Source: Buchnera aphidicola (Meitanaphis elongallis)
GTDB taxonomy: Bacteria; Pseudomonadota; Gammaproteobacteria; Enterobacterales; Enterobacteriaceae
DNA length: 64,000 nucleotides
Direction: 5' to 3'
Assembly (NCBI GenBank): GCA_039830015.1
Contig: CP140033.1
Location: forward strand, 248,001-312,000
The position numbers and the translations under genes were made by a program. The notes under the pieces are model-generated. The model made no database searches. It was not told the DNA's origin and saw nothing but the letters and a program-made list of their open reading frames with translations. Below are positions 51,838 through 61,623 of the stretch, in pieces (position 1 is the first letter of the stretch; every line of letters begins with the position of its first letter).

Positions 51838-53217
51838 TTAATGAATTATAATTTTATGTTCTCTTAAAGAACGAAAAAGTGATATTATTTTATTTTTGTT
51901 TTTTATACCGGGAAAATCTTCTACTCCAGAATTGAAATCGAGACCAAAACAACCTAAATTAGATGCTAATATGCAATTTTTAAGATTTAATCCACCAGCT
52001 AAAATAATGTTATTCAATTTATAGTATTTTAATAAATTCCAATCAAATGGTGATCCACTTCCTCCGTATATATTGTCAAATATATATTTATCTACATTTT
52101 TAAAAGATAGTTTTTGATTCATATTATTTTTTGTTAATGTAATTGATTTCCATATTTTCACATTTGATGGTAGTTGTTTTTTTAATTTATTAATATAAAT
52201 TTGATTTTCAATTCCATGAAGTTGAATAGCATAAAATAAAATTTTTTGTGCTATTTTTGAAATAGTGTGAATTTCTTCATTACAAAAAATTCCTACATAT
52301 TTTATAGAAACCATTTTGCTTATTTCGATAGCTTTTTTATGATCAATATATCTCGGAGAAGATTTGCAGAAAATGAAACCTGCATAAATTGCTCCAGCAT
52401 TTTTTGATATTTTAACATCTTTTAATCTGGTTAACCCGCATATTTTATTGTGTCCCATTATTATTTTTCGGACAGAATTTTCCAAATTTTTTTTAGTCAT
52501 TAATGCAGATCCAATTAAAAAACCTTGTACAATAGATTTTAATTGTCTTAGTTGATGATAATTTTTGATACCGGATTCGCTAATAGTAATTATTTGTTTT
52601 GGTATGTTAGAAGCTAACTTGAATGTATTTTTTATTGAAATAGAAAAATTATGTAAATTTCGATTATTAATTCCAATGATTTTTGCATTTAGACGTATAG
52701 CTCTACTTAGTTCTTCTTGATTGTTTATTTCAGTTAATACATCCATGTTAAAAGATTTTGCTAGTTTTTTAAGAAAAATGTATTGATGATCGTTCAAGAT
52801 AGACAATATAAGTAATATAGCATCAGCTTGATAATATCTTGCTAAATAGATTTGATATGGATCAACAAAAAAATCTTTACATAATATTGGTTGATGAATA
52901 GCAATTTCTCTAATAATAGGGATAAATTCAAATTTTCCATTAAAATATTTTTCATCAGTTAATATTGATATAGCTGAAGCGTATTTTTTGTATATTTTAG
53001 CTACGAATCTTGGATCAAAATCATTAAGTATGCCTAATGAAGGTGATGCTTTTTTAAATTCTAGTATAAAAGCAGGGTTAATGTTTTTTAATGATTTATA
53101 AAAATCGCGATCTGATAATGTAAGTTTATATTGAAACGTAGATAATGGTTGTAGTTTTTTTCTATATGCAATCCAATTCAATTTATTTACTATAATTGTT
53201 TTTAATATACTATCCAA
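51838..53217 (-). CDS. trpCF: Indole-3-glycerol phosphate synthase / PRA isomerase fusion
   Basis: Two fused beta/alpha barrels catalyse consecutive steps from phosphoribosyl-anthranilate to indole-glycerol phosphate. TrpC motifs (AFILEFKKASPSLG, CKDFFVDPYQI, ISESGI) fill about the first 250 residues; TrpF motifs (ICGLTR, AIQLHG, LAGGLNLKN, GLDFNSGVE) the rest. I choose a TTG start at 53217, giving 459 residues: AGAGGA lies 8 nt upstream and the N-terminus then matches E. coli (453) exactly. An ATG at 53238 in the same frame, overlapping trpD by 19 nt, is the alternative. Confidence 0.94.
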   Translation of the reverse strand: MDSILKTIIVNKLNWIAYRKKLQPLSTFQYKLTLSDRDFYKSLKNINPAFILEFKKASPSLGILNDFDPRFVAKIYKKYASAISILTDEKYFNGKFEFIPIIREIAIHQPILCKDFFVDPYQIYLARYYQADAILLILSILNDHQYIFLKKLAKSFNMDVLTEINNQEELSRAIRLNAKIIGINNRNLHNFSISIKNTFKLASNIPKQIITISESGIKNYHQLRQLKSIVQGFLIGSALMTKKNLENSVRKIIMGHNKICGLTRLKDVKISKNAGAIYAGFIFCKSSPRYIDHKKAIEISKMVSIKYVGIFCNEEIHTISKIAQKILFYAIQLHGIENQIYINKLKKQLPSNVKIWKSITLTKNNMNQKLSFKNVDKYIFDNIYGGSGSPFDWNLLKYYKLNNIILAGGLNLKNCILASNLGCFGLDFNSGVEDFPGIKNKNKIISLFRSLREHKIIIH

Positions 53218-53219
53218 AG

Positions 53220-54227
53220 TTACAATCCTCTTGAACATTTAGAAAGTGCAATAATTGTTTCATATACTTTTCCGCTGTAAATTGTTTGTAAAGCATACTT
53301 TGTATTTTCTTTTAAATTTTCATTACCAAATAACTTGAGTAATACAGCTACATTAGCTGCTATAGTTTCTGAAATTGCAATAGGACCTTTTCCTTGAAAC
53401 ACATTTTTAATAATTTCATAGTTTTCTTTAGGCGTACCTCCCAAAATAGCATTTTTATCATGATAATTTACTCCAAAATTTTTTGGATGTAATATATATG
53501 AACTAATTTTGGAATTTTTTAACTCAGTAATGTGCGTAGGAGCATGTAAAGTAATTTCGTCTGTGTGATCGCTGCATACTATTATTGCACGATGGTTATT
53601 CAATTTTTTCAATATATTAGCAATAGGGAGCATTAATTTGACATTATAAACACCTATAACAGATAATGGTGGTTGAGATGGATTTAACAAAGGGCCTAAT
53701 ATATTAAACAACGTTTTAGTATGTAAAATTTTTCTAACTAGTACAACGCGTTTGAAACTGACATGATATTGAGGCGCAAATAAGAAGCAGATATTTAGTT
53801 TATTTAGCATTTTTTGAGATTCATTATTTGATATATTTATATTAATATCAAATTCTTTTAATAAATCATATGATCCAGTTTTACTGGATATATTTGTATT
53901 ACAATGTTTAACTATTTTTAGTCCACATGTAGCTCCAACTAATGCACTAGCAGTAGATATGTTTATGCTGTTACTAGAATCTCCCCCAGTTCCTACAATA
54001 TCAGAAAACATATAATTTGGTTTAGGAAACGGTTTCATATACTTTAAACAAGCTCGTATAGCTCCCATGATTTCATTTTCCGATTCGCCTCTAATTTTTA
54101 AGGCTATCAATATAGCAGACAATTGTATATCATTAATTTCTCCAGACATTATAGATTGAAATATGTTATATGTTTCTGGTTCAGTTAAGTAGTTTCCTTC
54201 ATAGATCCTATTTAATATAGTTCGCAT
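53220..54227 (-). CDS. trpD: Anthranilate phosphoribosyltransferase
   Basis: Attaches phosphoribosyl to anthranilate. The frame is open to 54278 but homology starts at the ATG at 54227 (MRTILNRIYEGNYLT), giving 335 residues. There is no fused TrpG glutaminase as in E. coli TrpGD. The PRPP loop DIVGTGGDSSNSINISTAS is intact, but the usual KHGNR motif reads KHCNT. trpE and trpG are not in this window; they must be elsewhere (on a plasmid in many Buchnera). It is the first gene of the local trp operon. Confidence 0.94.
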   Translation of the reverse strand: MRTILNRIYEGNYLTEPETYNIFQSIMSGEINDIQLSAILIALKIRGESENEIMGAIRACLKYMKPFPKPNYMFSDIVGTGGDSSNSINISTASALVGATCGLKIVKHCNTNISSKTGSYDLLKEFDININISNNESQKMLNKLNICFLFAPQYHVSFKRVVLVRKILHTKTLFNILGPLLNPSQPPLSVIGVYNVKLMLPIANILKKLNNHRAIIVCSDHTDEITLHAPTHITELKNSKISSYILHPKNFGVNYHDKNAILGGTPKENYEIIKNVFQGKGPIAISETIAANVAVLLKLFGNENLKENTKYALQTIYSGKVYETIIALSKCSRGL

Positions 54228-54474
54228 TTTATATCTTATAGTTAAATATACACTTTTATAATTTTTGATATGTATCAAGATTAATTGATTACCAATTAAA
54301 ACAACTTATACATTTATAGATTATATATTAAATACGATTATAGTTAAATTAATCTTATTACTTAATATTAGATCTTTATATATTTGTACTTGCATTAAAT
54401 TATTTTAAAATTTAGAAAATTATAGTTATCGAAGATCTTTTTAAAAATTGTATTAATATATATTAGGAATAATA

Positions 54475-55359
54475 ATGATACGAAAGATAATGATAATATT
54501 ATTGTTTATAATAGTATCTATAACTTGGGGAACAACTTTCATAGCAATGAAAATTGCTGTAAATACTATTCCTCCATTATTTATAACTGGAATGAGATTT
54601 TTTTTGACATCATTATTATTAATGTGTATTTGTTATTATACTAATACTTCTTTATTTTTTCCTCCTGGAAAAAAAATATTCCAATTAACTATATGCATAT
54701 TTTATTTTGTTATACCTTTTTCATTAATGTTATACGGAGGTACTTACGTTAACTCGATTATTGCATCTATCATTTTTTCTAATATGCCGATTATAGTATT
54801 GTTATTATCTTTTATTTTTTTTAATAAACAATTACATTTCATGCAATGTATAGGATTCATATTAGCTATATTGACTTTGTCAATAATTTTGTTTAAAGAA
54901 ATTAAATTAGGTGATATAAAAACTGCAAAAGGAATAATAGCATTAATATTAGCTATGGTTAGTCATGCAACAATATATTTATATTCTAAAGAAAGGCATT
55001 CTAACGTGTCTATTTTAACGTTTAATGCTCTTCCTTCTTTGTTTTCCGGTGTACTTTTGTTATGTATTTCTAATATGTTAGAACATCCTTTATTGAGTAA
55101 TTTTTCTTATGCATCTATTTTAGCAATATTATATTTGAGTTATTTTTCAGGAGTATTTGGAATTTTATCTTATTTTTATTTGCAAAAAAAAGTAAGTTCT
55201 TTTCACGCTTCTATTGTATTTTTTATATTTCCATTTATAACTTTAATTTTAGAAAAATTTATATATAGACATTTTTTAGGAACAGATCAACTTCAACTTG
55301 TATTGATTTTAATGAGTAGTATATTCTTAACATTAATTCCATTTAATTATAAAAAATGA
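54475..55359 (+). CDS. EamA/DMT-superfamily transporter
   Basis: The 294 residues form about ten hydrophobic segments in two EamA repeats. The first repeat opens with SITWGTTFIAMKIAVNTIPP and FITGMRFFLTSLLL, typical of the family (RhaT/YedA/PecM-like); the second repeat starts near residue 148. Both ends are complete and a ribosome-binding site (TAGGAATAA) precedes the ATG. The substrate cannot be read from sequence; family members export amino acids or other metabolites. It is divergent from trpD, which makes amino-acid exchange with the host a reasonable guess only. Confidence 0.88.
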   Translation: MIRKIMIILLFIIVSITWGTTFIAMKIAVNTIPPLFITGMRFFLTSLLLMCICYYTNTSLFFPPGKKIFQLTICIFYFVIPFSLMLYGGTYVNSIIASIIFSNMPIIVLLLSFIFFNKQLHFMQCIGFILAILTLSIILFKEIKLGDIKTAKGIIALILAMVSHATIYLYSKERHSNVSILTFNALPSLFSGVLLLCISNMLEHPLLSNFSYASILAILYLSYFSGVFGILSYFYLQKKVSSFHASIVFFIFPFITLILEKFIYRHFLGTDQLQLVLILMSSIFLTLIPFNYKK

Positions 55360-55770
55360 TAACAATGTATAAAAGTAAAAAAGAATTTTTGTATCATATT
55401 GTCAAAAAGTGAAATTCAATTTTGAAGAACTACATAATTTTAAACATAATAAATGTGTTTTACTAAATTAATGATTTTAAAAGTTTTATTTTTATTCATA
55501 TTTTTAATAAATACTTTTAAATTCAATGTGCTAGAATATTTTTTATTATTTTAAAATATATTAATATTAATTTTAATATTCATTAAAATACATCTGTATA
55601 ACTGATACACTTTATACAAAAATTATTTGTCTTTTGGATGTATTATAGACTAAATATAATATTTTATATATTTTAAATTTAATGTACTATAACGCTTAAA
55701 TTCGATATACTGTTATGATATTATATATTTTAAAAAAAGGAGATCGTTTATAAATTGTATTGCAAATTAT
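55360..55770. other. AT-rich spacer before the sohB remnant
   Basis: About 410 nt with no gene that I can recognise. A purine-rich AAAAAAAGGAGATC lies at about 55733-55746, ahead of the old sohB start, and may be its former ribosome-binding site. Confidence 0.35.
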
Positions 55771-56400
55771 ATGCTATTTTATTTAAAGTATTTACTATTT
55801 TGTTTTAATTTTATGCATCATTATCATGTTTTTAAACATTTTATGAAAGAGCAATACAAAAAAAGTTTAAATTAGACGTTGTATCATTAAATAAATTACT
55901 ATAAATTGATCAAAAATTAAATGATTACATCAATATAATTTAACATATGAAAGAAATATGGGAAAAACTATAAAAAGTAAAAAAAATAGATTAAAATATA
56001 ATATTAAATTAACTAAAGAATAAGATAACTACCGTTCTTTCGTAAGAAAACACTAATATTATATGTATTAGATCATAAAAGTTGGAGTATTGATGAGAAC
56101 TACATACAGCTAGACAATTTAAAAAAGCGTTAACTGTATTTAGAGAAAATACTTTAGAAATATGCAAAAAATTCCATCTTGAATTAAAATTCTAATTACA
56201 ATTTATTCAAAAATTTGTATATAACATGCAACAATTATTAAATGTTAAAAAATTTTTACTAGAAAACATTAATCAAAATCTATAGTTTTAAAAGGGATTG
56301 ATAAATAAGTATTACTTACAAGAAAATGATGTTTTTATGTCTAATATTCAAAAATTTTTCTGTGCTAAGTGTTAAAATATGCTAGCAATGAGATTATGAT
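55771..56400 (+). pseudogene. sohB: Remnant of sohB (S49 peptidase) with the catalytic core deleted
   Basis: Fragments in order match E. coli SohB: a hydrophobic start (55771 on); KFKLDVVSLN (55863 on, against GELRVNNLSE); LYVLDHKSWSIDE (56059-56097, against VWVLDFKGSMDAH); then directly HTARQFKKAL with TVFRENTLE (56103-56159, against HTAGQYKRTL, TLLGENTEE) continuing to 56192; QFIQKFVYNM (against HQLFKDFVKRM); and VLKGIDK (against VEKGLVDE). Many stops and frameshifts separate them. About 125 codons containing the active-site serine are missing at 56100. The E. coli position near trp agrees. The right end is approximate. Confidence 0.85.
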
Positions 56401-56743
56401 AAGTTTATTGTTTTTAAATATAAAAAGAAATTTTTTGGTAAACATGATAAAAAATTTTAAATTATTATAGATTTATTAAAAATTAGTTTAATAGTGTTTG
56501 ATTATTTTTAGTAAAACACATTTATAAGATTTAAAGACTAGTTTTTATTTTTTATAATATTAATTATAAATGTGATGAACAATATTATTTAGAATAATTT
56601 TAGTCAGAACTTTATTTTGTATTAAACACTTGTGAAAATATTAGTTAAATCATTTCATATATTACAATAAGTTTATATTTTAAATTTATGAACGTTCTTT
56701 ATTAAAATAATTAATTCAATTTTATGTAATCATATCAACTTTA
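56401..56743. other. Spacer after the sohB remnant
   Basis: About 340 nt of A+T-rich sequence up to the suhB stop. In E. coli yciN and topA follow sohB; I could not read any piece of either here. Confidence 0.35.
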
Positions 56744-57532
56744 TTAAAATTTCAAATATTTTCTGATATTTGTTAGAATTACTCGCATTAATTTTGGATT
56801 TCCAACTAATATGGATCCTGATGAATAATTATTCCCCCCATAAAGATCACTAATTAGCCCTCCAGCTTCTTTTACTTGCAATGAACCAGCTATTATAGTA
56901 AAAAGTTGTGCGTTAAAGTTACACAAAAAATCTAATCTTCCAATAGCAATATAACTGTAATCAAGATTTGTACATCCTGTAAACCTTAACTTAACATTAT
57001 TTAATAGAAATGCATTAATGATTTGAAAAACATTATTGTGTAGGTAACATTTATTGTTTGAAAAAATTATTCCAATTAAACTATTATTTAATAAACTAAT
57101 ATTATTACATCTCATTCTATACCCATTTAATTGAGCTCCCTGTCCTTTAACAGAAGTAAATAGTTCATTTCTGAGAGGATCATATATCACAGATATTTCA
57201 GAAATTTTTTTAACAATAATAGAAATAGAAACGCAAAAATGTGGTAAGTTTCTTTCAAAATTGCTAATTCCATCTAACGCGTTAATTAACCATATTGTTT
57301 CTGATATTTTAAATTCTATATTTATATTCTTGTTTGTAATTACAATATGTTCTGGATAAGATTTATGAATAATATTAATCATTGATTGTTCTGACATTTT
57401 AATCATTTTAGTAATAAATTCTCGTTTTCCTATTTGTTTTTCATGGTTAATTTTTTGGTTGTCATAATTTTGAATAAGTATGTCTCCACCTTTTCTAGCT
57501 GCACGAATAGCAATATTAAGAACAGGATGCAT
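56744..57532 (-). CDS. suhB: SuhB-like inositol-monophosphatase-fold protein, catalytic residues lost
   Basis: The 262 residues align with E. coli SuhB (267) without gaps over the first 100 residues (MHPVLNIAIRAARKGGD). Metal ligands are replaced: Glu67 is Asn (ITNKN for ITEES), Asp84 is Asn and Thr89 is Ile (WLINALDGISNF for WVIDPLDGTTNF), and the Asp of RPWDF is Thr; only Asp87 remains. A phosphatase role is therefore unlikely. The frame and fold residues (YDPLRNELF, GQGAQLNGYR, KEAGGLISD) are kept. In E. coli SuhB also joins the Nus antitermination complex on rRNA, a role that could explain retention (inference). Confidence 0.9.
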   Translation of the reverse strand: MHPVLNIAIRAARKGGDILIQNYDNQKINHEKQIGKREFITKMIKMSEQSMINIIHKSYPEHIVITNKNINIEFKISETIWLINALDGISNFERNLPHFCVSISIIVKKISEISVIYDPLRNELFTSVKGQGAQLNGYRMRCNNISLLNNSLIGIIFSNNKCYLHNNVFQIINAFLLNNVKLRFTGCTNLDYSYIAIGRLDFLCNFNAQLFTIIAGSLQVKEAGGLISDLYGGNNYSSGSILVGNPKLMRVILTNIRKYLKF

Positions 57533-57803
57533 AATTATCTCGCATTTTTTATAAAAATTGATTATATAATGAAATTATAATTTTGTCTGTTTATATTACA
57601 AACATACATAAAATATTAATTAATATTAAAATATTAATATTTTATATCTTCATGTCGATTTAAAATAAATTTTTTAATTTATATAAATTATGCGTTTATA
57701 TTTAAAGATATTGCAGTAATTCATATGTTCAGTTTTTATAGTTTCAATGTTGTTATTATTTTTAATGTATTTTATTTAAACAATATTCATTAGGATTAAT
57801 AAA

Positions 57804-58910
57804 ATGAAAAATCTTTTAAGTATGTCTAATAATTTTAATATTAAAACTAATTTATTAAATTTTGATCTAAAAAACATGCGTAATTTTTTTAAATCTATAG
57901 GTGAAAAAGAATTTTGTGCGATGCAAGTTATGCAATGGATATATAAATATTACTGTGATGATTTTGAAAAGATGTCCAATATTAGTAACAATTTAAAAAG
58001 AAAGTTATCGAAATTATGTTGTATTTCTCCTCCTCGTTTTTCGAATCAAATCATTTCAATTGATGGTACAATAAAATGGAATGTTGCTATCGATAATTAC
58101 TTTGTAGAAACAGTTTATATTCCTCAAAAAAATCGTATAACGTTATGCGTTTCATCTCAATCTGGTTGTGCTTTATCTTGCAAATTTTGCTCTACTGGGA
58201 TACAAGGATTTAATAGAAATTTAACTACATCAGAAATTATAGGTCAAATTTGGTATGTAGGAAAATTAATATATAATAAAAAACTAAATCATTCACAAAA
58301 AATTACTAATATAGTATTAATGGGAATGGGAGAACCATTATTAAATTTAAATAATGTTGTACATTCATTAAACATTGTGATGGATAGATTAGGATTTAGT
58401 TTATCTAAAAATCGCGTTACTATATCCACTGTAGGAATTGTACCGGCTTTAAAAAAACTTAAAAATATGATTGATGTGTCATTAGCAATTTCATTGCATG
58501 CATCAAACGATACAATTCGGAGTGAATTGATGCCTATTAATAAAAAGTACAATATTCAAACTTTGTTAGAATCAGTCAAGTCATATCTTAAAACATCTCG
58601 TGCTAATAAAGGAAAGGTAACTATAGAATATGTCATGCTACACAACATAAATGACAAATTGTATCATGCAAAAGAACTAGCGTTTCTATTAAAATGTATT
58701 CCTAGCAAAATTAATTTAATTCCATGGAACGTATTTCCACAAAGTAATTATATACCTAGCAGTAATGTCAATATAAAAAATTTTGCTAACATTTTAATTA
58801 AAAAAGGATATATTGCTACTATTAGAACAGCAAGAGGTAATGATATTAATGCTGCTTGTGGACAATTAACAGGAAATGTTATTAATATTGCTCATATAAA
58901 TAAATTATAA
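57804..58910 (+). CDS. rlmN: 23S rRNA A2503 / tRNA A37 methyltransferase RlmN
   Basis: Radical-SAM enzyme making C2-methyladenosine. The 368 residues compare with 384 in E. coli. The cluster motif CALSCKFC, MGMGEPLLNLNN, the SAM-binding STVGIVPAL and the C-terminal AACGQL cysteine that carries the methyl group are all present. The ATG at 57804 has an AGGATT site upstream. In E. coli rlmN precedes pilW, rodZ, ispG and hisS; here ispG follows directly after 128 nt. Confidence 0.96.
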   Translation: MKNLLSMSNNFNIKTNLLNFDLKNMRNFFKSIGEKEFCAMQVMQWIYKYYCDDFEKMSNISNNLKRKLSKLCCISPPRFSNQIISIDGTIKWNVAIDNYFVETVYIPQKNRITLCVSSQSGCALSCKFCSTGIQGFNRNLTTSEIIGQIWYVGKLIYNKKLNHSQKITNIVLMGMGEPLLNLNNVVHSLNIVMDRLGFSLSKNRVTISTVGIVPALKKLKNMIDVSLAISLHASNDTIRSELMPINKKYNIQTLLESVKSYLKTSRANKGKVTIEYVMLHNINDKLYHAKELAFLLKCIPSKINLIPWNVFPQSNYIPSSNVNIKNFANILIKKGYIATIRTARGNDINAACGQLTGNVINIAHINKL

Positions 58911-59038
58911 ATTTTTTAAATACTATTTTATTATATCTTTTATAAGTTTTGTAACACTAAAATAATAATTTGTATTATCATAAAATATTTTAAATATGTT
59001 TGAAATAATTTCTCTAAAAATAATATTTTTATAAAATT

Positions 59039-60145
59039 ATGGACTTAAAAATGAATATGAATCAATGTATTAAACGTCGTAAATCAGATCGAATCTATAT
59101 TGGAAATGTTCCAATTGGCGACAACGCGCCTGTTTCTGTTCAAACGATGACAAATACTGAAACTACTGACATTATTTCTACTGTCAAACAAATTATGCAA
59201 TTCAAACATGTTGGAGCAGATATTGTTCGTGTTGCTGTTCCTACAATAGAGGCTGCCAATGCATTCCAAAAAATTAAAAAACAAGTAGATATTCCATTAA
59301 TTGCAGATGTACATTTTAATTATAGAATAGCTATACGAGTATTGAACGATGGAGCTGACGGCTTAAGAATAAATCCTGGAAACATTGGGAATAAAAACAA
59401 AATTAAGCAGGTAATAAATTGTGCAAAGTATAACAATGTACCGATTAGAATTGGTGTTAATGCTGGATCTTTAGAAAAAGATATACTAGAAAAATATAAA
59501 TTTCCCACACCTGAAGCATTATTAGAATCAGCAATGAGGCACGTTAATTATTTAGAAAGTTTTAATTTTGATCAATTTAAAGTCAGTGTGAAAGCTTCTG
59601 ATATATATGTTGCTATTGAAGCTTATAAGTTATTAGCAACAAAAGTTAATCAGCCGTTACATATAGGTATAACTGAATCTGGAGGATTTAGGAACGGAAC
59701 AGTAAAATCTTCTATTGGAATTGGATTACTGTTATTAGATGGAATCGGTGATACTATTAGAGTTTCATTGGCAGAAAATCCAATAGAAGAGGTAAAAGTA
59801 GGATTTGACATTCTTAGAACGTTACGTATTCGTTTGAAAGGTATTAATTTTATTGCTTGTCCAACTTGTTCTCGTCAGGAATTTGATGTTATTAAAACAG
59901 TACAAGTTTTGGAAAAAAGATTAGAAGACGTAAAAACACCTATGAATATTTCTATTATTGGGTGTGTAGTTAATGGTTTAGGCGAAGCACTTACCTCTAC
60001 TATAGGTATTACTGGTTATAGAAAAAATAGCGTATTGTATGAAGATGGAATACGTCAATTAAAACGTATTGATAACGATCACATTGTTGATGAACTAGAA
60101 AGAAAAATTCGAGATAAATCTAAAAAATTACTATTTTTAGCATAA
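59039..60145 (+). CDS. ispG: 4-hydroxy-3-methylbut-2-enyl diphosphate synthase (IspG/GcpE)
   Basis: Iron-sulfur enzyme near the end of the non-mevalonate isoprenoid pathway, working downstream of Dxr. The 368 residues compare with 372 in E. coli. The cluster cysteines are in [12 protein letters not shown] and [29 protein letters not shown] and FKVSVKASD of the barrel are present. The invariant-looking NGPGE motif reads NGLGE, with the glutamate kept. The start is taken as ATG 59039; ATGs at 59051 and 59057 are possible and better placed relative to the E. coli N-terminus. Confidence 0.95.
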   Translation: MDLKMNMNQCIKRRKSDRIYIGNVPIGDNAPVSVQTMTNTETTDIISTVKQIMQFKHVGADIVRVAVPTIEAANAFQKIKKQVDIPLIADVHFNYRIAIRVLNDGADGLRINPGNIGNKNKIKQVINCAKYNNVPIRIGVNAGSLEKDILEKYKFPTPEALLESAMRHVNYLESFNFDQFKVSVKASDIYVAIEAYKLLATKVNQPLHIGITESGGFRNGTVKSSIGIGLLLLDGIGDTIRVSLAENPIEEVKVGFDILRTLRIRLKGINFIACPTCSRQEFDVIKTVQVLEKRLEDVKTPMNISIIGCVVNGLGEALTSTIGITGYRKNSVLYEDGIRQLKRIDNDHIVDELERKIRDKSKKLLFLA

Positions 60146-60259
60146 TCATAATACGAACACATAAAATTTATTTTAAAAAATTTAAGTATGTGAATATGAT
60201 TAGAGTTACATTAATAAGTTAATTATCTAGAAATTTTAATGTTTTTAAGAAGAGAATAA

Positions 60260-61534
60260 GTGAATAAAATAATTCAATCTGTAAAAGGAATGCATGATTG
60301 TATTCCTAAAGATATTCAGATTTGGCAATATACAGAAAAGATCTTAAAACAAGTATTAACTAGTTATAATTATCAAGAAATTCGCTTTCCTATTATAGAA
60401 AAAACAGAACTCTTTAAGCATGGAATTGGAAATATTACTGACATAACTGAAAAAGAAATGTATTGTTTTAAAGATAAAAAAAATAACGATCTTGCACTTC
60501 GTCCAGAAGGAACAATAGGATGTATGCGTTCTTGTATTAATCATGGATTGTTAAGACAGTCAGAACAAAAATTATGGTATTTAGGTCCAATGTTTCGATA
60601 TGAAAAACCACAATTTGGAAGATATCGACAATTTCATCAATTAGGAATTGAATCTTTTGGTTTTTTTGGTCCTAATATTGATTTAGAAATTATTTTGTTA
60701 ATTCAAAGAATTTGGAAAAATTTAAATATATCTAAATATATTAATTTGGAAATAAATACTATTGGTTCTATAAATGATCGAATTAACTATCAAAAATTGT
60801 TATATTCATATTTCAAAAAGTATGAACATTTGTTAGATGTGGATTGCAAACGTAGATTGCATACAAATCCATTTAGAATTTTAGATAGTAAAAACGAAGA
60901 TATGGAAGAAATTGTACGTCATGCTCCTATGTTAATCGATTACATTAGTAATGATTCTTTAATACATTTTGAGGAATTATGTAAATTAATGAACAACATG
61001 GATATTTCTTATACCATAAACCATAAATTAGTTAGAGGTTTAGATTATTACAATAAAACCGTATTTGAATGGAAAATACATAAATTAACGTCAAAAAATA
61101 CTATTTGTGCAGGTGGTAGATACGACTATTTATCACAATCTTTAGGATTTTCTAGAATACCAGCTATTGGTTGTGCAATCGGCATAGAACGATTGATATT
61201 ATTATTAGAATCATTACATATACTACATGATTTCAAGAACGTTATTGATATTTTTATCATTTTTTTAAAAAAAGATATAGAACTAAATGCAATAAAATTA
61301 TCTGAAAACATTCATACAGAAATACCATATTTAAAAATTCAAGTAAATTATTTAAATGGAAATATAAAACAACAGTTCAGTAAAGCAAATAAATTAGGTG
61401 CGCGTATAGTATTATTATTAGGTTCTACAGAAGTAAAAAGTAATACAGTACTAATAAAAGATCTTAAATTAAAACAACAAAAAATATCTTCAATAAAGAA
61501 TATAATTCAAGAACTAAAACTATTTTTTTGTTAG
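60260..61534 (+). CDS. hisS: Histidyl-tRNA synthetase
   Basis: Charges tRNA-His. The 424 residues equal the E. coli length. Class II motif 2 reads WYLGPMFRYEKPQFGRYRQFHQ; the histidine-specific motifs LVRGLDYYNKTVFEW and AGGRYDYL follow, and motif 3 is AIGCAIGIERL. The C-terminal anticodon-binding domain is complete. The start is a GTG at 60260 after AAGAAGAG. It follows ispG by 114 nt, the E. coli order. Confidence 0.96.
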   Translation: MNKIIQSVKGMHDCIPKDIQIWQYTEKILKQVLTSYNYQEIRFPIIEKTELFKHGIGNITDITEKEMYCFKDKKNNDLALRPEGTIGCMRSCINHGLLRQSEQKLWYLGPMFRYEKPQFGRYRQFHQLGIESFGFFGPNIDLEIILLIQRIWKNLNISKYINLEINTIGSINDRINYQKLLYSYFKKYEHLLDVDCKRRLHTNPFRILDSKNEDMEEIVRHAPMLIDYISNDSLIHFEELCKLMNNMDISYTINHKLVRGLDYYNKTVFEWKIHKLTSKNTICAGGRYDYLSQSLGFSRIPAIGCAIGIERLILLLESLHILHDFKNVIDIFIIFLKKDIELNAIKLSENIHTEIPYLKIQVNYLNGNIKQQFSKANKLGARIVLLLGSTEVKSNTVLIKDLKLKQQKISSIKNIIQELKLFFC

Positions 61535-61623
61535 CTTATACTCTATCTATACATTAAATATATTTTTTAAAAAGTATGATATTAGTTTAAATATTAAAAA
61601 CTATTAACTAAGGTGGAGGATTT

